Origin: Isoetes taiwanensis | Taxonomy: Eukaryota; Streptophyta; Lycopodiopsida; Isoetales; Isoetaceae | Assembly: GCA_021234155.1 (NCBI GenBank) | Contig: JAJEKV010000239.1 | Location: 124,001-188,000, forward strand | Direction: 5' to 3' | DNA length: 64,000 nt | Part shown: positions 37,003 to 46,001 of the stretch, piece after piece | How the letters are laid out: each line of letters starts with the position of its first letter | Position numbering within the stretch: the stretch's first letter is position 1 | Made by a program: the position numbers and the translations under genes | Notes under the pieces: generated by a model | Told to the model about the DNA's origin: nothing | The model's database searches: none | The model's input: the letters and a program-made list of their open reading frames with translations, nothing else

Positions 37003-37563
37003 CAAAACCAAGAAAATGCGAGAGAACATTGATGGCGAAGTTGAAGCACATAAAACTCAAAATAAGGATAAACGGAGTGAAAAGGCCTCATCCGGTTTGA
37101 GGATAAGTGCAACAAAAAGTCCGGGTTTGTAGAGAGTTGATGCGGGATGCCATAAAAGATAAAGTTGCACCTACAAAATGGGTTATGGCGAAGTTGTTCC
37201 TCCTTGCCTTGCACGAAAGTTTCGTGGATGCGAGCTATTTTACAAGGATGAGAGCATGATTTATTTATGCGAGATGGTCAATCCGGTCGTTGACCAAGAA
37301 TGGGGATCGATGCCACGTAGACATGAATTCAAGATTCTATCCATGAGAACATCAAACTACTCGATTACATACACAATTCGATCGAGGGGCACTTGCAGAC
37401 GGGCTTGTACATGAATGTAGGGGAATTACAAGCTTATTGTAAGAACATGGTAGGGGTCTACTTTGATTTAAATATAGGTTGTGAAAACATTACTTCACGG
37501 GTAGATTTAAGTCACTTCACCCTCAAGAAATTGGAGGGCAACCCTATGTGCGCAGCACCTTGT
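37003..37563 (+). pseudogene. Coding-like stretch of unknown family
   Basis: Two overlapping plus frames, 37178-37414 and 37393-37623, read as one protein with a frame change near 37385. Recognisable words are 'CELFYKDESMIYLCEMVNPVV', then 'EGHLQTGLYMNVGELQAYC', 'GVYFDLNIGCENITSRVDLSHF' and 'KKLEGNPMC'. The composition is that of a real folded protein, and the base composition is less AT-rich than the surroundings. I do not recognise the family. It ends where block B begins. Confidence 0.35.
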
Positions 37564-37844
37564 TTTTGTTTTGAAACCACTCATGGCTTTGTCTATTCTA
37601 TTCTATTCTTCCATACGACTTAAAAAATTTTGAAATGCACATTCTTATTTCAAGACATAAATTCATTTGCATCAACACAATTAGATGTCATAATATTAGG
37701 GCAACTCAATGCACTTAGCATCAAGATTTTAAATTTTAGCTATATCTATAACTACATCTACTCTAACTACATCTATAACTTCATCATTCCTTCCAATATA
37801 TTCGTACTTATGCCCGGCAACGCCGGGCACCGTTACTAGTCTTA
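37564..37844. repeat. Duplicated block B, left part
   Basis: Matches 9500-9770. It carries ATCTATAACTACATC-type internal repeats and, before the MITE, an extra GCCGGGCA duplication not present in block A. Confidence 0.85.
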
Positions 37845-38186
37845 GGCGACGTTCCCATGAGTCTGACCTGATCGCAAAAGAGTGAGGTCGAGGTTGAAGT
37901 GCGAAGAAGACTGTTCCCATGCGACCGTAGTACTCTTTTGCTAAAAAACCGGCTAGATCTTCATCGGCTTCGATCTTCATCAGTTGCTTCATCGGTCGCT
38001 TGCTCCTTCGTCACTTGTTGATCCATTAAAAAAGGCAGCAACCCGATCTTTCAGAAATGGTCTTTCATTTCTGGAAAAATCCGAGTTTTCCTTAAAGGCA
38101 ACCTTACCTTTGCTGCATGGGAACTGCTCGACTTCGATTTCGACCTGGAAAAAATAGGGTCCGGTCGGTTCCATGGGAACGTTCCC
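37845..38186. mobile_element. Tourist-like MITE, 342 bp, with empty site in block A
   Basis: Flanked by TTA on both sides (37842-37844 and 38187-38189). Terminal inverted repeats are GGCGACGTTCCCATG and, from the right end, GGGAACGTTCCCATG (13 of 15 match). Block A has one TTA and no insert (TCTTATATTATG), a clean empty site. TTA duplication, GGG-type ends and small size fit PIF/Harbinger-derived Tourist MITEs. The interior is not AT-rich and has no coding frame of note. Confidence 0.85.
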
Positions 38187-38503
38187 TTATATTATGTTAT
38201 ATTAAAGGTATTGTTCTATAATGGGGCATTATCTGGCGCAAGGGCTTGATGAGCATATTAGGGCAAGTGCTTGAGCCCACATAATGCTGCATGAGGGAAT
38301 ATTTTCCCTCGTAATACTTCAAGATAACATGAAGGCCATCCTACAGTATAGATAGAATACGGGGCAGGGCATTTTAGTTATTGTAAGAGGACTTTTAATT
38401 TCAACAAAAAGTAAAAAATAAGAACAAATGCCATTTTATTATAGTCATTGCCCATATTTGATCCACTAAAAGAGCACATTCACTTTTAACATGGCAACAA
38501 GAA
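38187..38503. repeat. Duplicated block B, middle part, with the unoccupied Crypton site
   Basis: Contains GTAATACTTCAAGATAACATG (about 38310-38330), the unoccupied counterpart of the 10744/14189 junctions. It then matches 14190-14253 and diverges up to the lactonase 3' end, where A has its own MITE. Confidence 0.75.
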
Positions 38504-39578
38504 TCACGAGGAAAAAGCAACACAGGTGGGGCTTTGGATCTCATCAATAGATGAGGCCTTAGCAACCACCAATCCAGCTTTGTCGCCCAGATCAATGCCA
38601 AAATCCATGGGTCCGCTATCTGCAAATCTGCGCAGCCCAAGCGGGACCAATTCTCCGGTAAAAGGCGTGATTTTAAACACGGCGATGGACGATGCTTCTG
38701 CGCCGCAGCGGTTGGAAGCATACAAAAAATTTTCATCTTCAGAAATGCCCAATTCTGCAGCAATACAAAGGCTGCTATTCTTCACAGATCCGTCAAGTGT
38801 AGACCACGATCTAATCTGTTTCAGTGTGCCCAAATTCTCATCAAAGGAATACCGAGTAACGGAATTTGCAGCTCGTTGATCCCATAGACAAAAGGGCACC
38901 GGAAAATCAAATGCCGGGGACCGGATCCGGCCGGATGGACCCTTACCTCCTTTGCAGCAGGGTTGGGAACTTGGGAGCAAGTTTCCCGGCGCCGGAAACC
39001 GTCAGCTGGTAGATTTTGTCGGTTCCCAGATCTGGAACAAAGGCGTATCTACCGGACGGGTCGGTAATGATTTGGTGTGGATGTGGCGCTTCTTGGCGGA
39101 CCAAGTTTGGGCCATGGCCATGGGCCCTGATTAACGATATTGGAGCGGCTATGGACCCAAAATTGTGCCCATAATAATTTGCAAAAAAGAGCCATTTGCC
39201 TGTTGGATGGACCGAAATATGGGCCGGTGCTGAGCCCCCCGATGAGACTTCATTCATAGAGGTCAGATAGCCTGTGCTAGAATTGATGGAAAATGCCTGC
39301 AGCATCCCATTGTCTGTCTCCCCCACACTGTAGAGAAATTTTCCCTCTGGATGTAGAGCTAAAAAGCTTGGCGAGCTCACTGATTGGAATGAGGCTATGT
39401 AGTCTAACTTGTTCCCTTGCAAATACGCTAGGACTATCTTGTCCAAGTAGCCACCTATGTACACATGCTTCTTAATGCCCTATCTCAAAGATCGGTCGCA
39501 TGAGGAGCTTGATGCTGTTATTGATGCTGTTAACAATAGTAGAGCGACAACTACCATTTTGCTCTCCCACATTGCCAT
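38504..39578 (-). pseudogene. Secreted lactonase (7-bladed beta-propeller), copy B, disrupted
   Basis: Same gene as copy A, starting at the equivalent ATG with the signal-peptide-like run. It keeps parts that A lost, notably 'LVRQEAPHPHQIITDPSGRY' and 'FVPDLGTDKIYQLTVSGAGK', motifs of the lactonase family. Its own lesions are a TAG in place of the Trp codon of copy A (RSLR-stop-GIKKH, about 39480), a 27-bp in-frame deletion after GSIA, frame changes around 38880-38960, and an in-frame 21-codon deletion near 38560 removing the FQYNNTVTLYGRN stretch. The frame is open for 173 codons between 39464 and 38943. No shared lesion was found, so the parent gene was probably intact at duplication. Confidence 0.85.
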
Positions 39579-40925
39579 TGTTGCTCTCCTCCCTTGAACT
39601 TCTATCTCTTTTATCTCTTTTGCTTCACACGTTCTTCCCGATGACTTTCTACTGAGTGAACCTTGGCCATTCAAAAGGTATTATGTCGAACTTATGAGTG
39701 AAGACATTCAAATTGGTATTTTTCTTAAAATTTTACCAAGTCTTTCTATCTCTCGTTTACCATATGCACCAAAAATACTTTTTTAATGGTCCTATCATGT
39801 GTCTCTTCATGGAGCATTCATTATTATATGCAACACGTTTACTTAGGTGATATAAAAAGCCTTGCAATAAAATTTACAAACGTTTTGAAGAGAATGTATC
39901 ACTAATGAATCTTGATCGACCCACCATTTAATGTCTACCTTGAGGCGTAATGTTTAAGTGACGCGTTTTCTACCCTATCCTCCAATCATTGTGTGACACT
40001 TGTCGCACATTCTTTCCAAGCATATTTTATTCTGAAGAGCTTGTTCAAAGAATGTTAAATTCTGCATTTTCTTTAACTTTAACTTTCGAATCAACGCCCG
40101 GATCAACGCTAAAATACGTGGGTCCGCTATCTGCAAATCTATGCAGGCCAAGCGGGACCAATTGAATTTCGGTTTGTATTTACATTCTCGTTCTTTACTG
40201 AAATGAGGTAAAAATTTCATTTCCATGGCAAGAAAACATGCATATTTCCATTCACAGAAAACATTACAAAAGTTTTACAAAAAGAGCACTTCGATTTTAA
40301 AAATCTTGTACAAAAATTGAGAACATACGCATCAACATGAATTATTATCGCAAAAACATCGGGTATATACATGCGATCACCGAAGTTCAAATCACGAGTT
40401 TAAGAAATATGCTGCTTCTTAGATGTAAAATCATAGACTCTTGAAACACTTTCCTATGTGAAGTGGGAGGAACGAATACAAGTACATGTTTGGATGATGT
40501 AGCTCCAAAACCGTGGGGGCACATACCACAAAAATCCATTGCAAGAAGATGTTGATCTACCCACTTGATCCGTCTGCACAGAAACTCAACAAAGCGGCTC
40601 GAGACAAAACCCTACCGGTGAAAAGTCCGTCCTGAGCAAAAGATTCCAGAGCAATGTTCTGCCCAAACTATGTAAAACGGAGCAGCAAAGGTAAAACCGC
40701 AGGAAGGCCCAACCAAAATAAGAAGAGGCAAAATTTCTATCCAGTTCTACTTTTGTAAGATCATGGTGTATTTCTATGTTCTTTTCCAGCAATCCAATGT
40801 TTCCACATGCTTTGAGGCCACATATTACGTTTGCAAATGCTTTTTATAAATTTTTTGTTGTAAGAAAAACGTTTTAATCAAAAATAAAATTTTTGTGAGA
40901 GGTTTTTTTTTTTATAAACCATTGT
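39579..40925. repeat. Duplicated block B, flank upstream of lactonase
   Basis: Counterpart of 15963-17260. Around 40090-40165 it contains an extra copy of lactonase coding sequence (ATCAACGCnnnnATCAACGCTAAAATACGTGGG ... GCCAAGCGGGACC) inserted in the flank, a small ectopic duplication not in block A. Confidence 0.75.
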
Positions 40926-41163
40926 ACATAATATCTAAGTCACTAAAAATAGATAAAGAAAAGAAGCACTAGAAAGAGAATGTCAATTGTTTCTGCGCTC
41001 ATAGCTTAAGCTACAGAGGTTAGATTCAGATAATCTTGGGCTCATTGGAAACTCATGTAGAGATCTTTTGATTGGCAAATAATTTGACCCAGATCTATCA
41101 AGACAGATATCCACTTTTCGTACTTTTCAATCAAGCCTTTTTTGCAAAGTGCATGCTGCGCAG
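40926..41163. repeat. Repeat X, copy 3 (first 240 bp only)
   Basis: Begins ATAATATCTAAGTCAC exactly like the other X copies and stops after the GTGCATGC word. It is joined on the left to block B. Confidence 0.8.
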
Positions 41164-41943
41164 ATTTAGGAGAGGTACGCATCACTCAGGTAAGAACTTG
41201 ACCTAACTTTTTAAGTAAGAAAGGTGTAATAATATAGTTAGGTTGTTTATGTTTTAAATGAAAATGCATATTTCTTGTTGCCTCTTCAACATCTAGGAAT
41301 ATGCACCTTTATAATATTTTGTGTATAGATATATTCTATTTTATAGCTCTTTCAATAGTTGCTGAGGGTTTCCACTATGGAAGGACCCCTTGTTTCTAAC
41401 AAATTAGTTGCAAAGTCTAGCACTGCATTTGCGTTAAACTTATATAGGTGTGTTTTAATTAGTGTGCATCGTTAATAGTTGGCATTTTGTTTTCGCCAAC
41501 AAAACTCTCTTAAACTTAACATAAATTCTTAATTGGCAGTGTGAAACAAGCATAATTAATGCTAACCTAAGTAAAAATTTTAACTATTAGTATGAATCAT
41601 CAACTCAAGCTTTAATTCAATTTTTTAATTGTAACTTATTCGGCATGATGGGAATGCAAATATTCATGCTTCATTAAGTTAGTTCTAATTTAACCACCTC
41701 AATGAAAAACTAGAATTTTTTTCTAGTTAGGTTGAGATATAACCAAGTAGTTAAGCTAACTTAACTTAATGGCGAGTGGGGAATGACCCATATAAGATAC
41801 GTATAAAGGTATAACGTGTAAATGCGACTTCAAAGTATAATGGACATTAGAGTGACTTAATGGTTGCATCATGTCCCGATACTCCTCCCAACATGGGTGA
41901 GGTGTTGGTGACATGGAGGGTGTTTGCGTGGACACGCAACTTG
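41164..41943. other. AT-rich spacer left of the chromovirus
   Basis: GTTAGGTT/TTAACTTAA-rich sequence without a domain. The last 48 bases before the chromovirus (41901-41948) are open in the frame that continues into the methylase-like sequence on the other side of the element, so they may be exon. Confidence 0.35.
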
Positions 41944-41948
41944 GCAGC

Positions 41949-42469
41949 TGTCATGAACCTACGCAAGAACAAGGAAAATACATGGAAAATACGCAAGAAA
42001 TACGGAAGAAATACGCCAAGATCGGCAAAGAATCTGATATATGAACAGGAATCAAGAGTATAATGGCCCGAAGGCAAGCAAGAACACGAGACAGATGCCT
42101 AGAAGGCTCAAGACTGGCGTTGAACTGGAATGGTTCAACAACAAGGAGGTGCCTCCTTATATATCTAGGCCAACGGTCAGGATCACACCACTCCAATGGA
42201 TGAGATCTCGCCAAGTGTCGCGCATGCATTTAGGTTCTAGAATGTTCTAGAACCTCCTGGAGATAGTCCTACATATGAGGAAGACGTGAGATAATGTCTT
42301 CAACAAATATTGGTAGCACACTTGGCAAAGGTGTATGACTCGCAACTCGAAGGTTGCGAGTTCAAACCCTGTCTTGTGCAACTACCCTTTTGCATCCGTG
42401 TGACGGCCATCTTTTGTACATATGAGTATAATGTTCGTATGATATGAATGTCCAGGTATGGTCGTCACA
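41949..42469 (-). repeat. Chromovirus 3' LTR
   Basis: 521 bp, TG..CA ends, with a TATATAAGG-type TATA box at about 42157-42165 in element orientation. The U3 part (42298-42469) is shared with the 5' remnant. It contains a 9-bp-stem hairpin, ACTCGCAAC/GTTGCGAGT (42338-42346 and 42353-42361), embedded in a tRNA-like stretch (A-box-like TGGTAGCACACTTGG at 42311, B-box-like GAGTTCAAACCC at 42358). Confidence 0.9.
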
Positions 42470-45400
42470 CCATCCCTCCTACCGGGCGATGAGTCCTCGA
42501 GTCGGTTTGGGAGTACTCAAACTTGGCTGTCCCCGTAACATCGGTGAAACTCGCAATCTTATCGGGAGCATTAGATTCTCACAGCTCCCGTGGTTCTATC
42601 ACTTGGCGAAGTAACCTTCCCAATCGACAAAAAGTAATACAATCGTCGACGGAAGAAACTTGGAGTGCAAGAATCTCGAACCTCGAACTCTTCATGATCA
42701 TCAATTTCTACCGGTGGTGGCGCGAGGAACGGGTCCAGGAAAGTATTGAGCGGTAGGGCTCCAATAGAGAAACATGAAATACCGGGTGAAGCCGAACAAT
42801 TGGAGGGAGTTCGGCCGAATGTCACATTGCCGATCCGCTGCGTGATCCGTAAGGACCAAGGCGGCGATAGTCAAGCTTATTGCGAGGGGCGTGAGGTAGG
42901 GAGGTCCCTATAAAGAAGCCGCACAAAGGTCACCCACGTGAAATTTAGGAGCTTCCGGCCGATACAAATCAGCATAATGCCGATAGCGTTCTTGCTGCGT
43001 AGTGAAGATGATCTTTGAAGATCCGATTGAAGAGCACTGGAGTTTCTCAAGTCGACCAAAGACTAGGATTGACGGAGTCACCGCCAGCGACGCTAAGGGA
43101 CCAACGAGGATGCTGACCAGAGTTTAGAAAGAACGGAGTTTGGCCAGTGGAAGCATGTACTGAGTTATTATAGGCAAACTCAGCTAGTGGAAGATAATCA
43201 ACCCAATCATCCTGCTGATAACTGATGAAGCACCTTAAATATTGCTCCAGAGTCTGATTAGTGCGCTCTACCTGCCCATTACTTTCTGGATGATGACCAG
43301 ATGTCAGTGATCGGTCGATATGCAATAACTCCAAAAGCCGCTTCCAAAAACCTGCGATGTGGTCTACGATCGCCAGTGTGGGAAATTCAACTTATATATT
43401 GTATTTCTTATGACACGCTTTTTAAAATTGAATGTGTCAATTGACACACTTCCAAATTTTTTGTGTCTCATTTGACGCGTTGTGAACACCATTGACACAC
43501 TTTTTTTTATGTTTATAAAATGAAGAAAATAATTTGAAATTCTACAACGAAAAGATTACAATATGAATTTCGCTATGAAAGATAAGCTTATATAAATATA
43601 AGAAAAATGAAAAATTCTATTGAATATTAATTCTTCTTGCAAGTATACACATACATTAAGCCTTGTACAGACAACTCTTGTGTATTTGGGGCTCTAATTT
43701 GACACACTTAATATTCTTAAGTTCTTTTGACGCATTTTATCAAACTATATATTCTCTTTTGACACATTTTCTCTACGAAAAATGTCTCTTTGACACATTT
43801 GTTTTCTTTTGACACCCTCTGGGGTGTCAAATTCCCACACTGACGATCGCTGACAATAGTATCGGGCAAGCGTGAAGTCTGACTACTTCACGAAGAAGAA
43901 GATCTGTTGTGCCCTCACTGGTGATGGTGACGTTGCAGGGAATAAAATGAGCCATCTTCGAGAAACGATCAACAACAACCATGATGGCATCATAACCCCG
44001 AGAGACTGGCAACTCCAGAATAAAGTCTACAGAAATGCTCTTTCAAGGTCCATCTGGTACCGGCAGTGGCTGAAGAAGGCCATGAGGAAGATGCCTTGGA
44101 ACCTTTGCTCAACAGAGATGTCACAGGATCGAATAAAAGCTTCGACAGAGCGATGAAGCCCAGGCCACCAATACTCTCGACTAATAAGTTCAAGAGTCTT
44201 GGCTACTCCAAAGTGTCCGGCCATAGGTGAATCATGGCAAGCTTGGAGAACCCGAAGCCTAGAAGCACCATCTGGCACATACAATCTCGATCCTCAAAAC
44301 GATCATAGTCAGATCGCATTTGCTAAGAAGATGATGCAGATCCAAGGTGTGAGAATACATCTTGAACCAATGGATCGGAGGGCAGAGATGCTCGAATAGA
44401 CTCCAATAAGGCCGTATCATGAGGCCTCTCGAACAAAGTGAGGGCCATAGTTTGGGACCGACGACAGCCCTAGAATAACTGTGGATTGCCGGGTCAAATG
44501 GGGATCACCTAGCTTGGGCTCAAGGTAGGAGCATCGAGACAAGGCATCAGACTTCCCTTGGAGGGATCCAGGACGGTACTTGATCACGAAATCAATCCGA
44601 AATAATACTTGAGTATGCCACCGAGCCTGACGACGGTTGAGCACTCGAACAGACTGAAAATATTCTAGATTTCGATGATCTGTGTAGACTATGACCTTAT
44701 AAGGAGATCCCTCCAGGAAACGTCTTCACTCCTCGAAAGAATCCACTATCGCCAACAACTCCTTATCATAAATGGGATAGTTGATTTCAGCAGAAACAAA
44801 CTTCCGTGGAGTGATAGGCATTGGATGCAATTCATGGTCATCCCCTCCGTGACGTGATTCCACCAAGCGCAAAATCAGAAGCATCTGCTTCGACAACATA
44901 TGGGCGCAAAGGATCTGCATGAGCAAGAACTGGCACCATGGTGAAAGCATGAGCAAGAACTGGCACCATGGTGAAAGCATGCTTCAGGGTAAGGAAAGCA
45001 GATTCCGCTTCCACAGTCCATTCAAATGGCACGTCCTTAACTGTGAGGCGTGTCAAAGGAAGGTCTCCGAATAATGCCGAATGAAGCGCCGATAGAAATT
45101 GGCAAACCCAAGAAAACACTGAACATCTCGAACGGATGAAGGTGTTTGCCACTCCAGAACAGTGCTGACCTTTTCGGGATCCATAGAGACTCCATGTGAA
45201 ATGATGCGATAGTCAAGAACTCCACATTATCCTGCTCGAACTGACACTTCTCAAGTTTGGCATATAACCCATGCTCACGAAGCTTCTGAAGAACCTATCG
45301 AACATGCCTCTCATGTTCTTCGAGAGTCTTAGAATAAATAAGAATATCATCCAAATAGATGATAACAAAAGTGTTTAAGAACTCTCGAAAAAAATCATTG

Positions 45401-45826
45401 GCCATATGTTGGAATACTGTCGGGGCATTAGTAAGTCCAAACGGCATAACTGTGTACTCAAAATGGCCATACTGAGTACGAAAAGCTGTTTTCCACTCAT
45501 CACCCTCCCGGATCCGAATAAGATTGTAGGCACCCCTAAGATCAATCTTCGTAAAATAATGCGCACCTTGGAGTCGCTCCAACAACTCTGGGGATCGAGG
45601 GAAGCGGATCTGGATTCGGCATCGCGGATTTTATTGAGGCCGCGATAATCAACGACCAGACGCAGCGAATCATCCTTCTTTTTGATGAAGAAGATAGGCG
45701 CTCCAGCAGGGGACTGAGAATGTCGATTGAAGCCAGTCGCTAGATTATCTTCAATATAATCCCGCAAAACCTTCAACTCAGCGGGAGATAGACCATATAT
45801 CGGACCATATGGCGGCGTTGTCCCAA
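42470..45826 (-). pseudogene. Chromovirus pol remnant (RT, RNase H, integrase, chromodomain)
   Basis: Domains in order on the minus strand. RT: 45820-45295, with [32 protein letters not shown] and the catalytic YLDD. RNase H: about 45080-44726, with EADASDFALGG and NYPIYDKELLAIV. RNase H end: about 44640-44510, with [15 protein letters not shown]. Integrase zinc finger: about 44280-44130 (H..H..C pattern around ACHDSPMAGHFG). Integrase core: 44012-43851, then 43373-43047, with [15 protein letters not shown], the second catalytic Asp in IVSD, and HHPESNGQVERTNQTLEQYL with its Glu. Integrase C-terminal part: about 43000-42880. Chromodomain: about 42760-42570 (EEFEVRD, RRLYY, SPSDRT). Many frameshifts. 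In RNase H a 30-bp in-frame tandem duplication lies at 44917-44946 and 44947-44976. Confidence 0.9.
43374..43842. mobile_element. Non-autonomous hAT MITE, 469 bp, 8-bp target duplication
   Basis: Perfect 8-bp duplication ACGATCGC at 43366-43373 and 43843-43850. Ends are inverted, CAGTGTGGGAA..TTCCCACACTG, with the CAGNG start typical of hAT elements. The interior is AT-rich and has repeated TTGACACA(C/T)TT-like words in both halves, like hAT subterminal transposase sites. It splits the chromovirus integrase between the IVSD box and the FWKRL stretch, so it is younger than the chromovirus. No coding capacity. Confidence 0.92.
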
Positions 45827-45996
45827 CTTCAACAAATATTGGTAGCACACTTGGCAAAGGTGTATGACTCGCAACTGGAAGGTTGCGAGTTCAAACTCTG
45901 TCTTGTGCAACTACCCTTTTGCATCCGTGTGACGACCATCCTTTGTACATACGAGTATAATATTTGTATGATACGAATGTCCGTATGGTCGTCACA
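45827..45996 (-). repeat. Chromovirus 5' LTR remnant
   Basis: The first 170 bases of the LTR, starting TGTGACGACC. A perfect 12-bp inverted repeat, TGTGACGACCAT (45928-45939) and ATGGTCGTCACA (45985-45996), folds the LTR tip. In the 3' LTR the inner arm has one mismatch. Confidence 0.88.
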
Positions 45997-46001
45997 GCAG
46001 C

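Larger units (their letters stand above)
41949..45996 (-). mobile_element. Ty3/gypsy chromovirus, internally deleted, with 5-bp target duplication
   Basis: Flanked by GCAGC at 41944-41948 and 45997-46001. The minus-strand element starts TGTGACGACC and ends CATGACA (TG..CA). The 3' LTR is 41949-42469. The 5' LTR survives only as 45827-45996. The polypurine tract is at 42470-42482. The rest of the 5' LTR, primer binding site, gag, protease and the start of RT are missing, with the breakpoint at CTTCAAC. A hAT MITE sits in the integrase. The two LTR copies differ at about 8 of 170 aligned positions, mostly transitions, so the insertion is old. The pol protein resembles Tcn1-like chromoviruses known from fungi and non-seed plants. 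Confidence 0.9.

Noticed and set aside
38526-38879. 117-codon plus-strand frame over lactonase copy B
   Set aside because: Same antisense shadow as in copy A.
42296-45996. The 170-bp direct repeats at 42.3 and 45.8 kb as two independent SINE insertions
   Set aside because: TG..CA ends, the adjacent polypurine tract and matching GCAGC target duplications show that they are LTR parts of one element.
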